Shown one piece after another: positions 7,672 through 13,216 of a DNA stretch of 13,216 nucleotides; the stretch's first letter is position 1, and each line of letters starts with the position of its first letter. This stretch comes from Gemmatimonadales bacterium UBA1120 (GTDB taxonomy: Bacteria; Gemmatimonadota; Gemmatimonadetes; Longimicrobiales; Gaopeijiaceae). The notes beneath the pieces were generated by a model. The model was not told the origin of the DNA. It saw only the letters and a program-made list of their open reading frames with translations, and ran no database searches. Where the stretch lies: assembly GCA_002313925.1 (NCBI GenBank), contig DCAZ01000147.1:5414-18629 (forward strand). The letters run 5' to 3'. Position numbers and translations under genes: made by a program.

Positions 7672-9005
7672 CCGGCGCCCAAGAACTTCAGGCTAGGCTA
7701 GACGGCGGCTTTTTTCTTGACGATCTAACTGATCGCCTGTTCCCGTCGCTTGCCTCTGGTGTTCGTTGGGGGCTTGAGAGAACTGAAAAGGCCCTGAAGA
7801 GTTTGGGTGACCCCCATCGAAGTTACCGCACCATCCATGTAGGCGGCACTAATGGAAAAGGTTCCGTTACATCCACTTTAGCAGCAGTCCTTGAGACGGC
7901 TGGCTTTCGCACTGGTTGCTACACCTCACCTCACCTGTGTTCGTTCAGAGAACGGATTCGTGTCGCTGGTAATCCCTTGACTCAAGATCGAGCGTTGGGT
8001 CTTGCTGAAGAGCTAATGAATGTTCCCGAAATCTGCGGACTCACCTTCTTTGAGGCAGCCACAGTACTTGGGTTGTACGCTTTTGAACGTGAGGATGTCG
8101 AGGTTGCAGTGATCGAAGTTGGGTTGGGAGGGCGCCTTGACGCTACCAATGTCATTTCCCCTGAGATTACCGCGATCACCAATGTAGCACTCGATCATTC
8201 AGACTACCTAGGTAATTCATTAATAGGGATAGCGCGGGAAAAACTGGGTATTGTGAAGCCAGGTATCCCGCTCGTAACAACAGAATCTGACAAAGGCTTA
8301 CTAGAAATATTCCGTGAAGTGACAAGGGATGTAGGATCTCTCTGCCTGAAGGCAACTGAACCTGCCCCCGATAGAATTGGAGTCAGTCCTGATCGAACTC
8401 GTTTCACTCTGGAGACGAATGCTTGGGGACAGATTGAGATTGAGACACCCCTTGTCGGACGCCACCAGGCGACCAACGCTGCCCTGGTGGTCGAAATGTT
8501 TCAGCATATGCCTGAGGATCTACGACCTGAGTTAGAGACATTAAGAGCGGGGATTGCTACTGTTGAGCATCACGGGAGGAATCAGATTGAAGTCATTGAT
8601 GGACGAGTGTGGTTCTTTGACGTGGCGCATAATGTGGCGGGGATGGATTCCCTTATTGATACCATCGACAGTCTTGATCTTCCGCGTCCGCTTGTTGCTT
8701 TGGTTGCGGTCTTGGGCGACAAAGATTGGAGTAGCATGCTTTCCCCCCTCTTCTCTCGAATGGATTCGGCACTCTTGACCCAACCTCCCTCTGCGCCTCT
8801 GGACCGTCGTTGGAAACCAGAGAATGCGTTCCAGACCCTGGAGAAGATCGCGCAACTTCGAATTGAGGAAGATTTCGAACAAGCACTGATACAAGCTCGG
8901 AGTGACGCAGGGCAGGGCACTGTGCTTGTTACGGGGTCGGTGCACACCGTAGGAAGTGCCCTTAAGATTCTCAAAAGGGAACCACTGAGAGGTGAGTCAT
9001 GTTGA
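7659..9005 (+). CDS. folC: Folylpolyglutamate synthase / dihydrofolate synthase family ligase
   Basis: FolC adds glutamate to folates with ATP, and many bacterial members also make dihydrofolate from dihydropteroate. The 448-residue Mur-ligase-type protein has the P-loop GGTNGKGS (62-69), the loop SPHLCSFRERI, the FFEAATVLG helix, the VEVGLGGRLDATNVI and ITNVALDHSDYLG motifs, GRHQATNAA and the C-terminal-domain motif DVAHN (321-325), where DxAHN is expected. The start is GTG inside the end of accD, a 13-base overlap with only a weak ribosome-binding site. No other upstream start fits, and the N-terminal helices before the P-loop support it. Whether the enzyme is bifunctional or a folylpolyglutamate synthase only cannot be decided by eye. 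Confidence 0.95.
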   Translation: MDGIAGAQELQARLDGGFFLDDLTDRLFPSLASGVRWGLERTEKALKSLGDPHRSYRTIHVGGTNGKGSVTSTLAAVLETAGFRTGCYTSPHLCSFRERIRVAGNPLTQDRALGLAEELMNVPEICGLTFFEAATVLGLYAFEREDVEVAVIEVGLGGRLDATNVISPEITAITNVALDHSDYLGNSLIGIAREKLGIVKPGIPLVTTESDKGLLEIFREVTRDVGSLCLKATEPAPDRIGVSPDRTRFTLETNAWGQIEIETPLVGRHQATNAALVVEMFQHMPEDLRPELETLRAGIATVEHHGRNQIEVIDGRVWFFDVAHNVAGMDSLIDTIDSLDLPRPLVALVAVLGDKDWSSMLSPLFSRMDSALLTQPPSAPLDRRWKPENAFQTLEKIAQLRIEEDFEQALIQARSDAGQGTVLVTGSVHTVGSALKILKREPLRGESC

Positions 9006-9075
9006 ACTGGACTCCTCAATTCACTGTTGCTACCCCATTGTAGATCTGGACTGGCCTCCTAAATTGCGCGCCACC

Positions 9076-10359
9076 ATGGCTAATTCAGTATTTCCGAGAC
9101 TTCCGGGGTTCCGAGACTTCCCACCGGAAGAATTCGCACTCCGGGCTCATATTTGTGAGGCCTGGCGCCGGGTAGCTCATCGCTATGGTTTCCTGGAGTA
9201 TGATGGCCCTCCTCTCGAACCGATTGAGTTATACGTTCAGAAGAGCGGTGATGAAATTGTTAACCAGCTTTACTCCTTTACGGACAAGGGTGACCGAGAG
9301 GTATCCTTGAGGCCAGAGATGACACCGTCACTCGCTCGCATTCTAGGGGCGAGGAGCAGGGGGATGAGTAAGCCGATCCGTTGGTTTAGTCTCCCACAAC
9401 TGTTCCGGTACGAGCGACAACAACGCGGCCGACTAAAGGAACACTTCCAGTGGAATGTGGATGTTGTTGGAGAGGCTGGCTTAGCTGCTGATGCTGAGAT
9501 TCTTGCAGTTGCAATTGATGGGCTTCGTGAGCTTGGTCTGACATCTGAAGATTTTGTCGCTCGAGTATCGGATCGAGGACTAGTACAAATACTTCTCGAG
9601 GTATTAGGGGTACCTGAAGGTGCAGTCGCTGGTACCCTTGCTATAGCCGATAAGCTAGGAAGAACACCGGAAGCGGCTGTGCAAGAGAAGCTTGTAACAG
9701 ATGTGGGTTTTTCGGACGATCTGGCAAAACAAGTTCTTGCGGTATTTCTTGCCCCCTCACTCGAAGACCTTGACGCACACGTTCTCTCCGACAGCCGGGT
9801 CTCGGAGCGGATTACATCATTCCGTGAATTCGTAGCAAGACTAGGTACGATGGGCTTGGGTGAATATGTGGAGGTCGATCTAAAGATCGTACGAGGCCTA
9901 GCATACTATACCGGAGTTGTCTTCGAACTTTTTGACCGGAAGGGAGAACTCCGAGCGATTTGCGGTGGAGGGCGTTACGATCGGCTGCTTGAACTTGTCG
10001 GAGGGGAACCACTTCCTGCGACCGGATTCGGGATGGGTGACGTAGTACTAGGCGAACTCCTTGCTGATCGTGGACTCGTTCCAACGTTCCAAAGAGAACT
10101 CGATTACTTTGTCGTTGTCGTCTCAGCACAGGAGCGCCCGGAGGCATTGAGGATTGCTCAGGCCCTGCGTGAGTCCGGCAAGAGCGTCGCTTATTCTTTA
10201 CGTGATCAGTCTTTATTGAAGCAGATGAAGGTTGCAGGGCGTGAGGGTGCATCCGTCGTTCTTATTATAGGCCCAGGCGAGCTAGAGAGGGGCTGTTTCA
10301 TTGCTAGAGATATGACATCAGGGGAGGAGCGGGAGGTCGTGCTCTCGGACCTCGTGTGA
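9076..10359 (+). CDS. hisS: Histidine-tRNA ligase (HisRS)
   Basis: HisRS charges tRNA-His. With the start at 9076 it has 427 residues, a normal length, beginning just before the conserved PRLPGFRDFPPEE. It has motif 2 FRYERQQRGR (110-119), the histidine-specific motif RGLAYYTG (273-280) and motif 3 region GGGRYDRL (297-304). A complete C-terminal anticodon-binding domain starts around residue 340. That domain separates it from HisZ, the regulatory paralogue that lacks it. The histidine motif reads RGLAYY where many enzymes have RGLDYY. The frame is also open back to a GTG at 8992 (overlapping folC), but those 28 residues look unlike the family. No Shine-Dalgarno sequence precedes either start. 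The stop overlaps the next gene as GTGA. Confidence 0.93.
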   Translation: MANSVFPRLPGFRDFPPEEFALRAHICEAWRRVAHRYGFLEYDGPPLEPIELYVQKSGDEIVNQLYSFTDKGDREVSLRPEMTPSLARILGARSRGMSKPIRWFSLPQLFRYERQQRGRLKEHFQWNVDVVGEAGLAADAEILAVAIDGLRELGLTSEDFVARVSDRGLVQILLEVLGVPEGAVAGTLAIADKLGRTPEAAVQEKLVTDVGFSDDLAKQVLAVFLAPSLEDLDAHVLSDSRVSERITSFREFVARLGTMGLGEYVEVDLKIVRGLAYYTGVVFELFDRKGELRAICGGGRYDRLLELVGGEPLPATGFGMGDVVLGELLADRGLVPTFQRELDYFVVVVSAQERPEALRIAQALRESGKSVAYSLRDQSLLKQMKVAGREGASVVLIIGPGELERGCFIARDMTSGEEREVVLSDLV

Positions 10360-10667
10360 ATCAAGCGAATGGAACCGATCAAGAAGATGTGAGAGTGATC
10401 CAGGAAGTAGCCGCGCGAGCTATCCGTCGCCTCAACGTCTTGGAGTGGGTGATTCTGGGTGGTGCAGGACTAATCGCCGTCCTTGGTGGAGCTCTGGTGT
10501 CCTGGTTGATTGCTGCGCAGTTGAAGGTTTCTTTCCGGTTAACCTGGATCGGTCTATCGATGCTTCTTTTAGCTGTTCCTGGGCTGATCGTGATCCTTCG
10601 GTCGGGGAAAGGTGGGAGCACATCAACCGTGATATCGAAACTGAAGACCAAAGAGAAAGATGGGTAA
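10356..10667 (+). CDS. Small two-helix membrane protein, function unknown
   Basis: I do not recognise this 103-residue protein. It has a polar N-terminus (about 1-29) with a helical, charged EVAARAIRRLNVLE stretch, two hydrophobic helices at about 31-55 and 62-81 joined by a short KVSFR loop, and a basic C-terminal tail rich in K, S and T. By the positive-inside rule both ends probably face the cytoplasm. It starts at a GTG overlapping the hisS stop (GTGA) and ends 8 bases inside proS, so it is squeezed between two tRNA-ligase genes without spare bases. The tight overlaps and clean membrane-protein composition argue that it is a real gene. It could be a small inner-membrane protein of no tRNA-related role. 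Confidence 0.75.
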   Translation: MNQANGTDQEDVRVIQEVAARAIRRLNVLEWVILGGAGLIAVLGGALVSWLIAAQLKVSFRLTWIGLSMLLLAVPGLIVILRSGKGGSTSTVISKLKTKEKDG

Positions 10668-12120
10668 CGATAAGCAACTGACATCACAGAGTGAGGACTT
10701 CTCGGCTTGGTACAATGAAGTAGTTCTAAGGGCCGAATTGGCGGATCACTCTCCGGTACGTGGGAGCATGGTGATCAGGCCTTGGGGTTATGGGATTTGG
10801 GAGCATATGCAGAGTGCACTCAATACCATGTTCAAGGAAACGGGTCATGAGAATGCATATTTTCCGCTTCTGATTCCCATGAGCTTCATTGAGAGAGAGA
10901 AAGAGCATATAGAAGGATTTGCTCCGGAATTGGCGATTGTAACAAGGGCAGGAGGTAAGGAGTTGGAAGAGCCCTATGTCGTGCGGCCCACTTCAGAGAC
11001 GATTATCTATTCGATGTATGCAAAGTGGGTCCAGAGCTATCGAGACCTACCTGTGCTTCTGAACCAGTGGGCTAATGTCATACGCTGGGAAATGAGGACT
11101 CGTCTCTTTCTCCGCACATCTGAATTTCTATGGCAGGAAGGACATACCGCGCACGCGACCGCAGGTGAAGCTGAGGAAGAAACGCTTCTGATACTCGAAT
11201 TGTACCGAAAGTTCATGGACGAGTGGTTGGCGATGCCTCCAATCACTGGCTTGAAGTCTGATTCAGAGAAATTCGCTGGAGCGGTAAATAGCTATTCTTG
11301 CGAAGCTTTAATGAAGGACAAAAAGGCACTACAGGCAGGTACATCGCACTTTCTTGGTCAGAATTTTTCAAAGCAATTCGAACTAACATTCCAATCAAAG
11401 GATGGTACGGAGGAATACGCTTGGAATACATCTTGGGGGGTCTCCACTCGCTTAATCGGTGGGGTGGTGATGACTCATGGGGATGATAGCGGGCTAGTTA
11501 TCCCTCCACGTCTTGCCCCGACTCAGGTAGTGATCATTCCTATACTAGCAGGTGAAGAGACGTCGGGGGTGCTAGAGAAAGCCGATGAAGTGCTCGGTCG
11601 ATTAAAGAAGCTGGGAGTTAGGGCAAAGATCGATAGTCGTGACAATCTCTCACCAGGGGCGAAGTACTTTGAGTGGGAGCGAAAGGGCGTGCCATTTCGC
11701 GTGGAAATAGGGCCCAAGGATCTCCAGAATGAACAGCTTGCACTCGTGCGTCGGCTAACACCTGAAGGAGAAAATCGGAAAGCTTTTCTTCCCGAAACCG
11801 AAGCCATCACGAAACTTCCAGAGAAGCTCGAGTATTTCCAGGACGATTTACTTGAAGCTGCCCGAACGAGGCGTGACGACAGCACGGTACGTGGTGTGAA
11901 TAGTTTTGGTGAGCTTAAAGAAGCGTTCGATTCAGGGGCGGGTTTCGTGTACACAGGATGGAGTGGAGATCCCGCTGTAGAGGACACGGTAAAGGAGCAG
12001 TTAAAGGCAACTATTCGTGTTCTTCCTGGCGAAGAGTTTCTCTCTGAGAGTTCTCCTAGAAAGTGTGTCTCAGGTGATACGGATTCTGTTACGGAGGTGG
12101 TTTGGGCCAGAGCTTACTGA
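10660..12120 (+). CDS. proS: Proline-tRNA ligase, short archaeal/eukaryotic-like type
   Basis: ProRS charges tRNA-Pro. The 486-residue protein is the short type without the large inserted editing domain of the common bacterial form: motif 2 (NVIRWEMRTR, from N139) and motif 3 (GVSTRLIGG, from G260) are only about 120 residues apart. Other signatures are the RPTSETIIY segment, WQEGHTAHAT, the HGDDSGLVIPP segment, the anticodon-binding domain (TQVVIIPI onward) and a C-terminus ending in ARAY, as expected for this type. The C-terminal domain keeps only one cysteine (in RKCVSG), so the four-cysteine zinc site of some relatives is absent. The ATG overlaps the preceding gene by 8 bases. Lack of the cis-editing domain implies reliance on a separate deacylase if mischarged tRNA is corrected. 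Confidence 0.96.
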   Translation: MGNDKQLTSQSEDFSAWYNEVVLRAELADHSPVRGSMVIRPWGYGIWEHMQSALNTMFKETGHENAYFPLLIPMSFIEREKEHIEGFAPELAIVTRAGGKELEEPYVVRPTSETIIYSMYAKWVQSYRDLPVLLNQWANVIRWEMRTRLFLRTSEFLWQEGHTAHATAGEAEEETLLILELYRKFMDEWLAMPPITGLKSDSEKFAGAVNSYSCEALMKDKKALQAGTSHFLGQNFSKQFELTFQSKDGTEEYAWNTSWGVSTRLIGGVVMTHGDDSGLVIPPRLAPTQVVIIPILAGEETSGVLEKADEVLGRLKKLGVRAKIDSRDNLSPGAKYFEWERKGVPFRVEIGPKDLQNEQLALVRRLTPEGENRKAFLPETEAITKLPEKLEYFQDDLLEAARTRRDDSTVRGVNSFGELKEAFDSGAGFVYTGWSGDPAVEDTVKEQLKATIRVLPGEEFLSESSPRKCVSGDTDSVTEVVWARAY

Positions 12121-12126
12121 GTACGT

Positions 12127-12156
12127 CTTTCCTTTGATGATTTGGCTAAAGGAGAG
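12127..12156 (+). promoter_or_regulatory. Hairpin that masks the guaA ribosome-binding site
   Basis: CTTTCCTTT (12127-12135) can pair with AAAGGAGAG (12148-12156) over nine positions with a single G-U wobble, leaving a 12-base loop (12136-12147). The 3' arm contains the whole guaA Shine-Dalgarno sequence AAAGGAG, and the arm ends two bases before the ATG at 12159. The 5' arm begins six bases after the proS stop. The pairing is seen directly; a regulatory role is inferred. It is not an intrinsic terminator, because no T-run follows the 3' arm. Confidence 0.5.
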
Positions 12157-12158
12157 CA

Positions 12159-13216
12159 ATGAACCAAGCGCATGATCGAGTCCTGATTCTTGATTTCGGT
12201 TCCCAATTCACACAATTGATTGCTCGTAGGATTCGAGAAGAATCCGTGTATTGTGAGATCCATTCCCCTGATAAATCTCTTGAATGGATTAAGGCCTGGG
12301 ACCCGGCTGCCGTAATTTTGAGTGGAGGGCCTGCGTCTGTTTATGATGAGGATGTACCGACTGCAGATATTGGGCTTTTGGAAGCAGGTATACCGATTCT
12401 AGGGATTTGTTACGGCTTCCACCTCATTGCCCATCTTGAAGGAGCTAGAGTTGAACAGGGGAAACGGGAATACGGACGTGCTGAGCTTCAGGTTCAAGTA
12501 ACTGACGGAATATTCGAAGGCTTCCATCAGGGGAAAACAACAACTGTATGGTGCTCTCACGGAGACCATGTGGATGAACCTCCTTCCGGCTACGAAAGCC
12601 TAGCCTCTACTGACACACTTCATGTTGCGGCTTTCCGCGCGATAGACCGCCCGATCTACGCAGTCCAGTTCCATCCTGAAGTGGCACACACCGATCGAGG
12701 TGATGAGATTCTCTCGAATTTCCTTTTCAAGGTTGCCAAGTGTCGCCCAACGTGGACAGCTGGGGCTTTCATCGACGATACCGTGGCGCGGATTCGTCAA
12801 CAGGTTGGTGAAGCCACAGTGATTTGCGGTCTGTCTGGGGGCGTTGATTCTTCAGTGGCAGCAGTTCTCGTGCATCGAGCCATCGGAGATCGACTGACCT
12901 GTATCTTCGTGGATCATGGATTGCTGCGTAAGCAAGAGCGTGAAGAAGTAGAGCTCATGTTCCGAACACATCACAAAATGAAACTTGTGGTTGAGGAAGC
13001 TTCTGGACCGTTTTTAGATGACCTTTCCGGGGTTGTTGATCCTGAAGAAAAGCGGCGAGCTATCGGAAATCGGTTTATCCAAGTGTTCGAAAATACGGCT
13101 CGCCGAGAGGGTACTGAAGCCACTTTCCTTGTGCAGGGGACCCTGTATCCCGATGTCATAGAATCAGTTTCTGTAGGCGGCCCCTCAGTTACGATCAAGA
13201 GCCATCACAATGTGGG
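12159..13216 (+). CDS. guaA: GMP synthase (glutamine-hydrolysing), 3' end cut off by window edge
   Basis: GuaA converts XMP, ATP and glutamine to GMP in the last step of guanine nucleotide synthesis. About 352 residues are present of a family usually near 510-525, and the frame stays open to the window edge. The N-terminal class I glutamine amidotransferase domain has the nucleophile C84 in GICYG and the H172/E174 pair in QFHPE. The ATP-pyrophosphatase domain follows, with the PP-loop SGGVDSS (from S226), VDHGLLRK, YPDVIES and the start of the KSHHNVG motif. The start is preceded by AAAGGAG. Residues after the nucleophile are unusual: GICYGFHLIAHLEG instead of the common GICYGMQ form, with H88 in the usual glutamine position. 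Otherwise all visible catalytic residues are intact. Confidence 0.96.
   Translation, partial: MNQAHDRVLILDFGSQFTQLIARRIREESVYCEIHSPDKSLEWIKAWDPAAVILSGGPASVYDEDVPTADIGLLEAGIPILGICYGFHLIAHLEGARVEQGKREYGRAELQVQVTDGIFEGFHQGKTTTVWCSHGDHVDEPPSGYESLASTDTLHVAAFRAIDRPIYAVQFHPEVAHTDRGDEILSNFLFKVAKCRPTWTAGAFIDDTVARIRQQVGEATVICGLSGGVDSSVAAVLVHRAIGDRLTCIFVDHGLLRKQEREEVELMFRTHHKMKLVVEEASGPFLDDLSGVVDPEEKRRAIGNRFIQVFENTARREGTEATFLVQGTLYPDVIESVSVGGPSVTIKSHHNV

Noticed and set aside
8462..8490. An 8-bp perfect inverted repeat in folC (CCACCAGG with CCTGGTGG, 13-base loop)
   Set aside because: It falls on the conserved GRHQATNAALVV coding motif, mid-gene and far from any start or stop, so coding constraint plus chance is the simpler explanation.
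8541..9019. Two reverse-strand frames of 134 and 145 residues opposite the end of folC
   Set aside because: They are antisense to a secure gene, have shadow-like composition (many Ser, Arg, Pro) and have no start-site support.
9056..9061. CCTCCT in the folC-hisS gap, complementary to a Shine-Dalgarno core
   Set aside because: It is the anti-Shine-Dalgarno sense and cannot serve as a ribosome-binding site; no stable pairing with a nearby purine-rich tract was found.
9070..9079. The hisS start context GCCACCATGG equals the vertebrate Kozak consensus
   Set aside because: The surrounding genes are bacterial operon genes with stop/start overlaps; a ten-base match is coincidental and does not indicate a eukaryotic or engineered construct.
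9812..10252. A 146-residue reverse-strand frame opposite hisS
   Set aside because: It lies antisense to the conserved hisS catalytic and anticodon-binding regions and carries no recognisable domain.
10356..10667. The possibility that the small gene is only a spacer between hisS and proS
   Set aside because: It has two clean hydrophobic helices, a charged N-terminal stretch and exact overlaps with both neighbours, which favour a real gene.
11523..11987. A 154-residue reverse-strand frame opposite the proS C-terminal region
   Set aside because: Its serine/proline/arginine-rich composition and full overlap with proS mark it as an antisense shadow.

Overview
The window is a compact run of bacterial housekeeping genes, all on the + strand, with base composition near 50% GC and no visible mobile element, rRNA, tRNA or CRISPR array. 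A complete mreB-mreC-mreD-PBP2-rodA elongation cluster points to a rod-shaped bacterium, probably Gram-negative (diderm). The proline-tRNA ligase is of the short archaeal/eukaryotic-like type, which some bacterial phyla carry. Together with the gene order this hints at a lineage such as Gemmatimonadota, but the phylum call is a low-confidence inference. Several genes (dut, mreB, rodA, accD, hisS) lack an obvious Shine-Dalgarno sequence, while mreC, PBP2 and guaA have strong ones.

Layout. Positions 1-980 hold the C-terminal half of alanine dehydrogenase and a dUTPase joined by a GTGA stop/start overlap. A 128-base gap with a weak promoter candidate leads into the elongasome block (1109-6664): mreB, mreC, mreD, the transpeptidase PBP2 (mrdA) and the glycosyltransferase rodA. 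The mreC/mreD, mreD/mrdA and mrdA/rodA junctions are all ATGA overlaps, provided PBP2 starts at 3549 rather than at the longer 3528. A 158-base gap follows, with another weak promoter candidate. Then come accD (acetyl-CoA carboxylase beta) and folC, overlapping by 13 bases, and hisS (HisRS). Next is an unrecognised 103-residue two-helix membrane protein that overlaps both of its neighbours, then proS. The window closes with the first two thirds of guaA (GMP synthase), which runs off the right edge.

The genes link cell-wall elongation, the first step of fatty-acid synthesis, folate polyglutamylation, two aminoacyl-tRNA ligases and purine synthesis. This reads as a growth-associated gene cluster rather than an accessory island. 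I found no convincing new multi-gene system. The most useful second looks are a 9-bp hairpin that hides the guaA ribosome-binding site directly after the proS stop codon, an unusual residue beside the guaA glutaminase nucleophile, the unnamed membrane protein between hisS and proS, and several start-site corrections.
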